A stretch of 62,603 nt of DNA from Isotricha intestinalis. Taxonomy: Eukaryota > Ciliophora > Litostomatea > Vestibuliferida > Isotrichidae. Positions 17,878 to 29,538 of the stretch are shown one piece after another; position 1 is the stretch's first letter, and each line of letters starts with the position of its first letter. The notes under the pieces are model-generated. The model was not told where the DNA came from and made no database searches. It was given only the letters and a program-made list of their open reading frames with translations. The stretch is from positions 1 through 62,603 of the forward strand of contig JAJJLU010003516.1 of NCBI GenBank assembly GCA_023807065.1, read 5' to 3'. A program made the translations under genes and the position numbers.

Positions 17878-20800
17878 ATGAATTCAAAAAGAAGAAATAA
17901 ATTCAGAATGAGTGTATAATATTATAATATAAATAAAAATTGAATTTTACTTTTTAGGTAATAAGTAGAAAAATAAGTAATATGTTTTTTGAACCTCCAA
18001 ATGAAGGAGATATTGAATCATTAATCGATAAATATTATACAGAAAATTCATTATTTTTTTTACAAAAAAACAATAGATTTCGAACTAAATTAATATATAT
18101 TATCGAAAATTCATTGTTTAAAAAATTAATATATATTTTAATAGTTTTATCTAGTTTTTTATCTTTTTGTAAAACATTTAAATCAAGAATATGTGAATAT
18201 AATAAAAATCATAATCTAAATTATGATTATAATAAATGTTTATTTAAATATAAAAAAGAAATAAAAAGAGATGAGATAATTACAAAAATATTTTATATAA
18301 TAAATATATTATTTTCACTTGAAATGATAATAAAGATATTAGCTAAAGGATTAATTTTCCATAAATATTCATATTTAAGAAATGGATGGAATATAATAGA
18401 TTTTATAATATGTATATACCAATGGATAACAATAAAAAAAGACGATTGGGGGAATTTATTTGTATTTCGTTGTGTGAAAATAATAATAATAATAAAAGAT
18501 ATTACTTTTTTAAAAGGTCTTAATAAATTAGTTAATTCAATAATAATATCTTTACCATCTTTAGGTCAAGTTTCTTTATTTTTAGCTTTTATAGTATTAC
18601 TTTTTGGAATTTTAGGCATTCAATTATTTAGTGGAGTTCTATATAATAGATGTAGAAAGTATCCAATTAAAATTAATGATAATTATAATAATACAGGAAT
18701 TCCATATTATCAAAGTATTCCTATTAATCAAAAAATTTGTTCTCCAGAAAATTTCACAGGAACTTTTCAATGTCCTTTAAATTCATATTGTGTAAATTTT
18801 TATAATATTATTGATTATTTCGAATTAAATGTAACCATTGATTCTTTTTTAATTGAAGATGAAGGTTTAAGAAATAATTCTTGGTTAAATTTTGGTCTTT
18901 CAAATTTTGATAATATTATAAGTAGTTTCATTAATTCTTTTTCTTTTTTAACTCTTCAAAATTGGAGTGATGTTTTAACTAAATTATTAGATGGATGTTC
19001 AAAATCTTCAACAATTTTATATTTTAATGGTATTGTTATTATAGGTGGTTTTTTTATTATAAAATTAATTTTATCTGCTCAATATGATGCAATGAAAAAA
19101 GTATTTAATGAAGAAAATGATTCAAAATTAAAGAAATTAAAAGATAAAAATTCAAGTGGATTTGTTATAAACTTGAAAAATTGTGAAAATGATATAAATA
19201 AAAAAGATGGTGAATTAATGTCTTTAGGAAGTCAAATTAGTATTGTTTCACCACTTAATAAGAATCAAATTTTAAATAATTTAAGTTTAAATTCAAAAAA
19301 AAATGTAAAATTTGAATTAAATTTTAATAGATTAAAATCAATTACAAGTATGAATGATAGAAATACAGAAGAAAATCATTTGAATGGAAGTAATTCAAAT
19401 AATTTCAGATTTTTTTTTCCAACACTTTCTAAAGAAAATAAATATTTATCTCTTAAAACACAATACAATGATTTTAAAAATATCACAAAAAATAAATCAA
19501 TAATAAAAAGCAAAACTAATATTAATTCCTCAAAAAAAGATTATGATCAAGAATTACTTAATAAAAATTTATCAATATTTAATAAATGTAAGTATAAATT
19601 AAAATATATGGTATTTGAAGATTATAGTAATTCTATTGAATATATAATTTTCAATACAATAATATATGTTGTAATTACGTTAAATATATTTATTATGTGT
19701 TTAATGAAATATCCTATGAGTGTTAAATTATCAAATATTATATATATTGTTAACCTTATTTCTTTAACAATATTTATTTTGGAAATTATTTTTAAAATTA
19801 TTATATTAGGTTTTAAAAAATGGTTTAGTTATAAATTTAACATAGTTGATTTAATAATTGTTATATTAGGGATATATGAAATTATTTATGTTAAAATAAG
19901 TAAAAGCGATGCAAATTCATCTTTAAGTTCATTAAGAGTTATAAGATATTTAAAATTATTAAGATTCGCACGTAAAGGAGGATTTTTAGAAAAATTCATT
20001 AATTTTTTTTTAATTTCATTAAGAGATTTATTTTATTATTGTATTTTATTAATTTTTTTTCTTATTATTTTTGCAATAGCAGGAATTGAATTATTTACAA
20101 ATGCGATTTTTACATATGATGAAAAAGATGAATATAATTATTATTTTAATACTACTGTTGCTCCAAGAGAAAACTTTAATAATATACAAAATTCTTTAGT
20201 TACTGTTTTTACTATATTTATTGGAGATAAATGGATGAAAATTTCTTATGAATATTCTAAATTATATAAAACAAGTTCACAATTTTATTTTTTTGGAACA
20301 ATCATTTTTGGTAATATTATGTTACTTAATTTATTTTTGTCAATTTTAATGAATAATTATCAAAAAGATAATGATATATCATTATTTGAAATAGAAGAGA
20401 AAAAAAAAGAATTAAAAAAGTTAAAAACATCAATTAATATGATTGAAAATGAAACTTTTTTATCAAAAATCATTAATAAAATGAAAAGATTTTTAGATTG
20501 TTGTATAAAAGAAGAAGTTAGAGATATAAAAAATATTTCAAAAAGAAAAGGAATTTTTGGAGTAGCAATAAATTCAGGAGAAACTTTTACAAAAAAAGTT
20601 AAAAACATGAAAGATATAATTAAAATAGAAAGAACAAGTTTAATATTATTTTCCCCAACAAATAAATTTAGATTATTTTGTTCTCAGATAATTCAAGGAA
20701 GAAAGTTTTTTAAAAATATAATTTTAGGAAATATAGTAATAAGTATAATTATAATGGCTTTAGATTCTCCAAGTGAAAAAAATATGAACAAAAAGAAATT

Positions 20801-23318
20801 AATTTTAATATTTGACACAATAACAACATTTATATTTTTATTAGAAGCATTATTTAAATCAATATCATTTGGTTTTTTATTTAATGGAGAAACATCATAT
20901 TTAAGAATAGAATATAATTTTATAGATTTTATTTCATTAATTCTTTCAATGATATATATAATATTTTCAGGAAAAATATTAAATGAAAAATCTTTAACAA
21001 ATAATTCTTCAGAAATGAGTATTTTAAGATTAATTAAATTACTAAGATTAGTAAGAATAATAAAATTAATAGAATTAAGTAAAACACTTCAAGCATCATT
21101 AAAGACATTTTATAAAAGTTGTCTTCAAATGTTAATATTAGTATTAATAGAATCATTAATAATATTAATATTTGATATAATAGGAGTAAATTATTTCCGT
21201 GGAAGATTTTCAAGATGTGATTTTTTAAATGTTCCTAAAGTATATATGTCAAAGGTAATAACAAAATGGGATTGTATGAATTATGGAGGAGATTGGATAA
21301 CTCCTTATCCAAATTTTGATTCAATAAAAAGTGGTTTTATATTATTTTTTGAAATGATGACTACTGAAGATTGGTTTAAATATATGTATTTTGCAATGGA
21401 TGCTACTGATATTAATTATCAACCTATTAGAGATAAAAGTTTTAGATGGGCACTTTTTTTTGTCTTATATATGATTTTTTCATTCTTTTTTGTCTTTAAT
21501 TTAGCTATTGTGATTTTAAGTTCTAATTTTAAAAAAGAAAAAGAAAATATTGAAAATAATCAATTTCAATCACCTATTCAAAATGAATTTTTTAAAAATT
21601 TTAGAAAATTATTAAAAGTTGAAATTCCAAAAAAAAAAGTTAGAGGTGATAAAATTGTTAAAGTTTTAATTGATATTTTAGATAGTGTTTATTTTGAAGT
21701 AGTTATTATTGTTTGTATAATTGCAAATTTATTTATTTTAACAATGGAATATCCTGGTCAAAATAAAATTACTAAAAATTATTTTTCTCAATTAAATAAA
21801 TTCATAAGTTATATTTTTATAATAGAAGCAGTATTAAAAATTTATGTTTATCGTTTTACTTATTTTCAAGATGGATGGAATATAGTTGATTTTATAGTTG
21901 TTTGTGAATTTATAACAACAATAACATTAAATAAATATATTTCATTTTTAAATGATGAATTAGAAACTGCAATATTTAAAATACTAAGAGTAGGAAGAGT
22001 ATTAAAATTATTAAGAAGTATAAAAAGTATAAGAAAAATATTAAATTTATTCTTTAATTCAATTCCAGGAGTATTTAATGTTCTAATATTATATTTCATA
22101 ACATTATTCATATATGCAATCATAGGAATGAATTTATTCTATAATTTAAAATATCAGAATATAATAAATGAAAAATGGAATTTCAATAATTTTATAAGTT
22201 CAATATTAATTTTAATAAGAGTTACTTCAGGAGAGAATTGGAATATGATAATGCATGAAATAACAAATGAAAGAAATGGATTTTTTGATTGTAAATATAA
22301 AACAGAAATGACAGTTGAAGAATTATATAATAAACATATAGGTTGTGGTTCGATGGTCGGTTTTCCATATTTTATTACTTTTATTATTTTAAATAAGGTA
22401 ATGTTTCTTCAATTTTTTTCTGCTGTTATTTCTTGTGTTATGGATGATACTTATGCTATGAATTTAGAAGAAATGAAAATTGGAGATATAAATAAATTTA
22501 AAAATATTTGGACTTTTTATGATAAACAATATACTGGGTTTATTAAAATCAATCAATTTAGAAAATTTGTTTATAAAATTGGACATCCTTTAGGAATTCC
22601 TTCTGTAAAAATTTCAGATTTTATTAGAGTTTGTTCTTTACTTAAAATTTACACTTATTCTTATAAAGGAGAAGATTATGTTTTTTTTTATGATGTTTTA
22701 ATTGAATTAAGTAAATATTATTTAATTCATAAAATTGTTGAAGATGAATATAAAAGTTATAACAATAAATTTATTGTAAAAGATTTAGAAGAAGTTATTG
22801 AATATAAAGCTGAAAGTATTATTAAATATCTAGAATCTGTAAATGAAATGCAAGAAGAATATATTTTTCAAGTTTTAAATCCTTATTATTTAAATAAAAA
22901 ATTCTTAGATACTTTTCGTATTCGTGAAATTCATAAAAATAAAGATCTATATAATTCAAATAATAAATTGACTGTTGTATATAGTTGGGCAATTAAAAAA
23001 TTATCAATTTTCACTAAATGTTATAAATGTATGAAAGAAAAAACAATTCAAGTTATTGAAAAACAAGAATTTAGAATGGATTTATTAAATTATGTAATTG
23101 CATATTCAAAAAAAATTATGGTTGACATTTATAGTGAAAACATTACAGATAATTACTATTCACAAATAACTCATATAGAGCACTCAACAATTAAAGAAGA
23201 AAATTCTAAATATAATAATTCTGATGAAGAAAGCAGTAATAAAAATTCTAGTTCAATTCCTCTTTCTTCATCTTCTTCCTATAAATCTAGTTCTTCAAAT
23301 TTAAGTGCTGAAAAATGA
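17878..23318 (+). CDS. Four-domain voltage-gated cation channel alpha subunit (CaV-type), spliced model
   Basis: About 1,798 residues with four six-helix repeats at roughly 18050-19080, 19600-20360, 20700-21530 and 21650-22470. The S4 helices of repeats II-IV carry the spaced Arg/Lys pattern (VIRYLKLLRFARK; LRLIKLLRLVRIIK; KILRVGRVLKLLR). S4 of repeat I is weak (FRCVKIIIIIK). Selectivity-filter loops read TLQNW, IGDKW, TTEDW and SGENW, giving Q/D/E/E. After the last S6, an EF-hand-like segment (FYDKQYTGFIKINQF, then HPLG) matches Ca-channel C-termini. A Ser-rich tail ends the protein at a TGA. In ciliates, CaV channels drive ciliary reversal. The long frame starts at 17982; I extend it to the ATG at 17878 across a 44-nt intron, which adds 20 residues. 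The extension is less certain than the rest. Confidence 0.9.
17914..17957 (+). other. Intron (44 nt) near the start of the channel gene
   Basis: GTATAATATT at the donor and CTTTTTAG at the acceptor. It joins a 12-codon exon (MNSKRRNKFRMS) in phase 0 to VISRKISN and the long frame. Confidence 0.6.
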
Positions 23319-23438
23319 AATTGTATTTAGAATTAAATGTAAATTATTTTCTGTATTTTTGATATATAAATTATATTGATTTATTATAATAATTTGATTT
23401 GATTTTTAATATAAAATTTAAATAAAAATAATAAAAAT

Positions 23439-24950
23439 ATGGAACAAGAAAAGCAACAATATATTAATGATAATTTAATAGAAAAAGGATATAATCCAGA
23501 TGATTTATTTAATTATTGTTATAGATTAAAAGGAATTGGAATAGAAAATTTATCTTTAAATGAATTAAAAAATATGATAGAAAATTTTAAAAATGAACAA
23601 TTAATAATATCACTTCAATCACTGAAAAATAAAAAAGAAAAAAAATTGACTCCTTTTGAAATCTTATATTCAGATTGTGAATTTATTAGTGAAACAGCTA
23701 AACAACAAGAAACAAAAATGATGGAATTTGAAAAAGAAAAAAAGAAATTAAATATTAAAATAATAGAACCTAAAAAAGAAAAAGGAAGTTTATTTAGTAA
23801 AGATCAAATAACATTTCAAATTGTAACTGAAGAATTAAATTCAAAAGTTAAAAGAAATTATTCTGATTTTGAATGGTATAAAAATCAATTAAATTTAAGA
23901 TATCCTTTTATTTTAGTTCCTCCTCTTATTAAAGATGCTTTTTATTCAAATATAAATTTATCATTTTTTTCAAAGAAAAAAAATGAAGAAAATAATATTG
24001 AAGAACAAGAAAATTTGAATATGAGAATTAGATATTTAAATAAATTTATGAATGGAATTTTAAGAAAAAAAATATTAAGAACTTCTCCAATAACTTATGA
24101 ATTTTTAGTTTTAGAACAAAAAGATTTTGAAAAATATAAAAAAAATTTAGATTCAAATCCATATAAATTAAATATATATTTAAGGAATTTTAAAACAATA
24201 AAAGGAGAAATTAAAGTAAGTTTAAATAAAGATAAAGCAATTTATGTAAATAATTTATTAAGAATAATAACACCAACAACAGATTTATATTCAAAATTAA
24301 AAAATAGTTTAAATTCATTAATTAATGATTTTAATATAATTTCTACTCATATGAAAGAAATAAGTATTATATATGAAAAATTATTAAATCAAAGTAAAGA
24401 CATAAAACAAAGTATTGAAATTCAAAAATTATATTCTGATTTAAATAATTTATTTTCAATTTGGTCATCATCATATTTAACACAAAGTAAATTTTTTAAA
24501 AATGAATTTTCAGAATATTTCAATTATATGAATATGGAATATAATGAATTAGATACAATAATTAATCAATTTCAAAATCAAAGAAATGAATATGAAAGTT
24601 TTGCAAATAATATAAATATGAAAAAAGAACAATTATTTATTTCTCAAGATTTTGCTAATTGGGGAGTTCAACAAGGAACTGAAAATCAAATTCCTTTATT
24701 TCAAAATGATAAAAAAAAATCTTTTGAAGCTATGTTATATAATGAAAGTAAAGTCATTGAAGCTGAAAAAAAAACAGTTGTTGTTGCTATTAATGTTATT
24801 ATTCAACAATTTAGAAAATTAAAAAAATATCAAGGAGAAAGAGTTAATCAATTTTATCAAGAATTAAATAAAGAAAAAGAAAAAGTTTTTGGAGATTGTT
24901 TTAATTTTATTAAATTTATATCAAAAAGTTTCGAAGAAAAAGTAGAATAA
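23439..24950 (+). CDS. Sorting nexin with PX domain and BAR-like C-terminus
   Basis: Sorting nexins bind phosphoinositides on endosomes and bend membrane during cargo retrieval. Of 503 residues, 1-95 are a variable N-terminus. A PX domain at about 101-228 shows VKRNYSDFEWYKNQL (Arg139 before the YSDF core) and the ILVPPL turn. The PX domain carries a 20-residue polar insert (SKKKNEENNIEEQ). Residues 260-503 are long amphipathic helices with no repeats, as in the BAR domain of SNX1/2/8-type proteins. It lies 120 bp after the channel on the same strand. The PX call is firm; the subfamily is open. Confidence 0.85.
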   Translation: MEQEKQQYINDNLIEKGYNPDDLFNYCYRLKGIGIENLSLNELKNMIENFKNEQLIISLQSLKNKKEKKLTPFEILYSDCEFISETAKQQETKMMEFEKEKKKLNIKIIEPKKEKGSLFSKDQITFQIVTEELNSKVKRNYSDFEWYKNQLNLRYPFILVPPLIKDAFYSNINLSFFSKKKNEENNIEEQENLNMRIRYLNKFMNGILRKKILRTSPITYEFLVLEQKDFEKYKKNLDSNPYKLNIYLRNFKTIKGEIKVSLNKDKAIYVNNLLRIITPTTDLYSKLKNSLNSLINDFNIISTHMKEISIIYEKLLNQSKDIKQSIEIQKLYSDLNNLFSIWSSSYLTQSKFFKNEFSEYFNYMNMEYNELDTIINQFQNQRNEYESFANNINMKKEQLFISQDFANWGVQQGTENQIPLFQNDKKKSFEAMLYNESKVIEAEKKTVVVAINVIIQQFRKLKKYQGERVNQFYQELNKEKEKVFGDCFNFIKFISKSFEEKVE

Positions 24951-25045
24951 TCAAATTATTTAAATTATTTAAAATATAAATAAATTTTTAATATTAATTT
25001 TTCTGATTTTTATAAACAAATAAAATATAATCAAAATAAAAAAAA

Positions 25046-25369
25046 ATGTCTGAGGATAATAATATAAAAGAAATAAAGGATGAAAATAATAAAATTGAAG
25101 CAAAAAAAACTAATGATAAAAGTTTAACGACATCAATAAGTATAAAATCAAATATAGAAAATGAAAAAATAATAGAAAATAAAAAGAAAAATAAAAATAA
25201 CAAAAATGTTAAATTTTCAAATCCTTTGGTTAAAGTGATAGATGTTGAAAGTTATAAAAAATTTAATGAAGATATTTCTGAAACAAGATATTATTATAAT
25301 TATCAAGAAAAGAAAAAAAATTCTAAAAAAAATAATTCCCAAATAAAATGCATATGTATATTATTTTGA
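25046..25369 (+). CDS. Small Lys-rich protein with polybasic CaaX-like C-terminus
   Basis: The 107 residues are charged and probably disordered. They end KKKNSKKNNSQIKCICILF. The last four, C-I-L-F, fit a CaaX prenylation box (Phe at the end favours geranylgeranylation). A second Cys two residues earlier and the polybasic stretch before it resemble the membrane anchors of Ras/Rho proteins. There is no GTPase domain, so this would be an adaptor or scaffold. Identity is unknown. It starts ATGTCTGAGG after an A-run and ends TGA. Confidence 0.6.
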   Translation: MSEDNNIKEIKDENNKIEAKKTNDKSLTTSISIKSNIENEKIIENKKKNKNNKNVKFSNPLVKVIDVESYKKFNEDISETRYYYNYQEKKKNSKKNNSQIKCICILF

Positions 25370-25563
25370 TTTAAAGAATCATTTTATTATCAAAATTAAT
25401 TTTAAAGATATAAGTGTAAATATATAGGGTTTTATTCTTAATAAGTATTATAAATAATTTATTTGATAAGGTTTTTAAAATATTTTTAATTAATTTTTTA
25501 ATAGATTTTATTTTTTTCAATTAATCATTAGGAAAAAAAAATTAAATTAAATATATATAATTA

Positions 25564-27167
25564 ATGGGAACAAACAATATAAAAGAATATAAAAAATCAC
25601 ATATGGAAAGCAACATATCAAATTTTAAGTCAGAAAGTAAAAAATAAAATAATAAATATAACATAAAAAAATTAAAAATAATTTAAAAATAGAATTATCA
25701 AAAAAATCATTTGAATACATATCAATAATAGGTCGTGGTGGTTTTGGTAAAGTATGGAAAGTATTTTCTAAAAAATACAATAAACATTATGCAATGAAAG
25801 AAATGTCAAAAGCAAAAATAATAGATAAGAGAAGTGAAAGAAGTGTTAAAAATGAAAGAGATTTATTATCAAAAATAAATCATCCATTTATAGTAAACAT
25901 GCATTTTTCCTTTCAAGATTCAGATAATTTATATTTAGTAATGGATTTATTAACAGGAGGAGATTTACGTTATCATATATGTAAAAATAGGAAATTTTCA
26001 GAAATTCAAAGTAAATTTTTTATAGGATGTATATTATTAGGATTAGAATATTGTCATAGAAATAAAATAATTCATCGAGATATAAAACCAGAAAATTTAG
26101 TTTTAGATTGCAATGGTTATGTTCACATAACAGATTTTGGAATAGCTAAAATTCAGCAATTACACAATGCAAAAGAAACAAGTGGAACACCTGGTTATAT
26201 GAGTCCTGAAGTTATGTTTGGACATGATCATAATATTTTAGTCGATTATTTTGCTGTTGGAGTCATGGGATATGAATTTCTGAAAGGTTACAGACCTTAT
26301 TTAGGAAAAAATAGAAAGGAAATTAAAGAAAAAATGATCAGTCATCAAGCTCATATTAAAAAATCTGATTTAGGTAATTGGAGTCTTTGTTCTATGGATT
26401 TTATTAATAAATTATTAATGAGAAAACCTTCCATGAGATTGGGTTATAAAAATTTTTTAGATGTTAAAAATCATGATTGGTTTAAAAATTTTAATTGGAA
26501 AGATTTATATCAGAAAAAATTAACTTCACCTTTTATTCCTTCAAATGCTGATAATTTTGATTATAAATATTGTAATGCTCCTGAAAAACAAGGATTAAAT
26601 ACTCAGGAAAGATATGCTAAAATTCTTTTAAGAGAAGATTATAAATTTATTTTTAAAGATTATGCTTTTTTTAATCGTTATTCTGATAATGGTGATAATT
26701 GGTTTAAAAATATTCATGAAATTATTTATAGTGATGATGATAAACAAAGAGAAAATGATGATGATATTTTTAATAATTATTCGATTAATCAAATTATTAA
26801 AGAACAAAATCAAAATACTTTAAAATATTCTGAAAGGACAAAAAAAATTAAATTTGATGATAATGAATTTAAAGTTTATGAAGATTTTAAAACTCATAAA
26901 TTAACAAAGAAGAAAACTTTTCTTCATATAAGAGCAATAAGTTCAATAAGTTCAGGAGGAAAAAAAGCTTTTTTTGAAGCAAATAATTATATAAATGATA
27001 GGAAATTAAAAAGAAATCAAAGTCTACTTAATAAAGATATCTTATTAAGAAAAAATAATATTAAACCTATAAATAATAATGAAAATAATGAAAATAAAGA
27101 TAATAAATTTAGTAAAACTTTAAGAATAAGTGAATCTTCGAAATTAATGAAATTTAATGATCATTAA
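25564..27167 (+). CDS. AGC-type Ser/Thr kinase (STK32/YANK- or PKA-like), spliced model
   Basis: The 515-residue kinase is rebuilt from two exons. Exon 1 (25564-25636) gives MGTNNIKEYKKSHMESN, and exon 2 gives the full kinase domain. Seen in order: GRGGFGKVW loop, AMKEM with the ATP Lys, HRDIKPEN, DFGIAK, and TSGTPGYMSPE in the activation loop. The GTPGYMSPEV and YFAVGVMGYEFL features suit the YANK branch of AGC kinases common in ciliates. An AGC-tail-like region follows (SPFIPSNADNFDYKYC). The C-terminal 150 residues are Lys/Asn-rich. Without the upstream exon the ATP loop would be lost, because the first ATG in the main frame is at 25794. The N-terminal MGTNN is a candidate myristoylation site. 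Confidence 0.85.
25637..25692 (+). other. Intron (56 nt) in the AGC kinase gene
   Basis: GTAAAAAATA at the donor and AAAAATAG at the acceptor, in phase 1. It removes TAA stops and joins the N-terminal exon to the glycine-rich loop. Confidence 0.8.
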
Positions 27168-27297
27168 TTTATATAATATAATTATATATAAATAATTTTT
27201 TTCTTTATATAAAAAATGAAAATAATAAATTTAAACTATTTTAAATTATTTTTTATAAGATTTTTTTTATTTACTCATTTAAATTATATAATATAAA

Positions 27298-28038
27298 ATG
27301 GAAGTTGAAAAAGAAAATGAAAATCATATTATTGAAAATATTGAATTTTTTGAAGAAGAAAAAAAAAAAGAAGAAGAAAAAAAAAAAGAAGAAGAAGAAG
27401 AAGAAGAAGAAATAATAGATTTTTCAATGAATCAAATACAAGAAATTATTGATGCAAATAATAATAAAAATCAATGTGGAATCAAAGAAGAAAATAAAAT
27501 TATAAAATCAATAACATCTTTTAATATTTTACAAAATAAAGATATTAATAAAATACCTGAAGAAATAATATCAAATCCAAAAATTTTTATGAAAAAAGAA
27601 AAAAAAAAATTAATTGAAAAAGACAATTATATTCATAAAAATCATATGACAAATAAAATTTTAAAAGAAAAATTAAAAAATTACCAAAAATTAGAAAAAA
27701 CAATAAAAAATGATTCATTTATTAAAGAAATAGAAGAAAATGAAGATTTAAGATTATTAATTATAAGTAATCCATTATCATATTTATTTAAAAATGAATT
27801 GGAAAAAGTTTTAGAAATTCAAAAAAAAAAATATTTAAAAAAATTAAAAAATAATTCTCAATATAAATATAATTACAAATCACCTTTTGAGCAATTTTTA
27901 GGGAATAATAATATTCCTCATTTTTTACTTAATAGACCAATTAATCCTTCAGAAGAAAATTCTTATGAAGAAGAAATTGAACAAGAAAGTATTGAAGACT
28001 TTAATGAATATTCTATGTCTAATGATTCAGCTCAATAA
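27298..28038 (+). CDS. Acidic Glu/Lys-rich protein of unknown function
   Basis: There are 246 residues with a Glu/Lys run at about 18-42 encoded by GAA/AAA repeats. A helical middle follows (EEIISNPKIFMKKEKKK and EENEDLRLLIISNPLSYLF), then a Pro-containing segment (FEQFLGNNNIPHFLLNRP), and an acidic C-terminus. No domain is recognised. Codon use and flanks match neighbouring genes, so it is probably real. Confidence 0.6.
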   Translation: MEVEKENENHIIENIEFFEEEKKKEEEKKKEEEEEEEEIIDFSMNQIQEIIDANNNKNQCGIKEENKIIKSITSFNILQNKDINKIPEEIISNPKIFMKKEKKKLIEKDNYIHKNHMTNKILKEKLKNYQKLEKTIKNDSFIKEIEENEDLRLLIISNPLSYLFKNELEKVLEIQKKKYLKKLKNNSQYKYNYKSPFEQFLGNNNIPHFLLNRPINPSEENSYEEEIEQESIEDFNEYSMSNDSAQ

Positions 28039-28310
28039 TATATTATTTTTAATATATGAATCAATTAAATAAATTATTTTTATGAATATTTATACTTTTC
28101 TTTGAAATTTTCATTTTTTATTATTTAGAAAATGTTTCTTTTTTTTTAATTTACTTTTATTATCAATAAAACATTAATTAATTTATTTTTTGAAAAGTTA
28201 AAAAATATTTGTTTAAAATTTACATATAGTTAAATTTTAATTTAGAATTAAAAATGAACTTAAATAATTAGCGCCTTAAAATGTTATAATTTTTTGGAAT
28301 AAATTTAAAA

Positions 28311-29504
28311 ATGAAGGTAGAATATTGTGATATAGACTATTTTCCAAATGAAACATTAAAAAATAAAAATTTTTATTACATTTTACCAGAATTAAACAAG
28401 TTAGATAAGATAACATTATCAAAACAAATAGATAAATTTGGTGGAGTAAAAATAATTTATTAATAAATTTAGAAAGTTACATTTAGTCTTTCTCCATCTT
28501 CAATTATAGTAATTGAAAATAGAGAAGATTTAAATTCAAGAAATATTAAAGAAGAATTTAATGCTTTTGGTTATATATATCTTCACTTTAATTCTCATAT
28601 TGAAAAAATAATATTAAATGAAAAAAGTAAAAGTTATATTAAAGTTATTACAAGAACAGATTTATTAAATAGAATTGATATGTTTAATCATCTTAAATTT
28701 GAAGATTTTTATAATTATGGACTTCCTAAAACTATTAGTAATAAAGCTTTAATTGTAATATTATTTAAATACAGAACAAAAAAAGCAATTAAATTTTTTG
28801 ATTTCGTTAAAAAGCATAAAAAAAATAATAAAGAATATTATAATATTCCTATCTATCATGAAGATAGTCCAGAAGATTTTTCTTTATTTTGTACTGAAAA
28901 AGAGAAAAAATCTATAGAAACATATATTAAAAAATATAGAAATAAATTTAAAGAACAAACAGAAGAAAAAGAAGAAGACAATAAAATAATTGAAGAAATT
29001 TCACCTTCAAAAGAAAATTATTTATGTAAATTATGTGCATGTAGATTTCATTCTTATGAAGATCATTTAATTTCAACTTTACATAAAGAAAATATGAAAC
29101 AAAGTGAAAATTTATATAATAGAGTAAATTTAACTTTTTCAAGATTAATTAATTATGTTAATCAAAAAGATAAAGATAATAAAACTGAAAATTTAAGTAA
29201 TCAGAATTTTTCAGATTCTGAATCTTCTTCTCATTCATTAGATTTTAATACACAATCTTTAATAACTACACAAAGTACAAATCCGTCTTTTGAATTATTT
29301 AAAACTCCTCCTTTTATTTTTCAAGAAAAAATTGAAGTTCAAAAAAATAATGAAAAAAGAAATTTAAAACAATATTTAAATGAAAATAAAAGTTCTTCTG
29401 TTGTTAATCATGCTGCTTTTATACATATGTCTGTTTCTCAAAAAGCACAAATTGAAAAATATTATCAAAAAAGAGAAAAGCAAAATAAGAAAAAAAAAAA
29501 ATAA
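28311..29504 (+). CDS. DBF4-like regulatory subunit of Cdc7 kinase, spliced model
   Basis: DBF4 activates Cdc7 and recruits it to replication origins to fire the MCM helicase. The 388-residue spliced protein shows three DBF4 landmarks. A BRCT-like N-terminus carries NKNFYYILPEL, then FGGKVTFSLSPSSIIVIEN across the splice. A motif-M-like stretch reads YNIPIYHEDSPEDF. A DBF4-type zinc finger at about 228-250 reads YLCKLCACRF, then HLISTLH (C-x2-C ... H-x5-H). The BRCT core is complete only after removing a 27-nt intron. The C-terminal third is Ser/Asn/Lys-rich. The zinc finger is the strongest evidence. The start ATG at 28311 is the first in frame. Confidence 0.8.
28446..28472 (+). other. Intron (27 nt) in the DBF4-like gene
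   Basis: Starts GTAAAAATAA and ends AAATTTAG, in phase 0. It removes two TAA stops exactly inside the BRCT Gly-Gly turn. Confidence 0.85.
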
Positions 29505-29538
29505 AAAATAATTTATATATTTAAAATATAAACAATAT

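Noticed and set aside
22340..22370. GGTTCGATGG, similar to a tRNA T-arm
   Set aside because: It lies in the middle of the channel coding sequence, with no acceptor or D-arm around it.
25603..25647. Start of the AGC kinase at the ATG at 25603
   Set aside because: The ATG at 25564 is upstream in the same frame with no stop between, and gives an MG-type N-terminus. The shorter start remains possible.
27357..27412. GAA/AAA tract as a microsatellite of interest
   Set aside because: It codes a plain Glu/Lys run inside an acidic protein. Such tracts are common in this genome.
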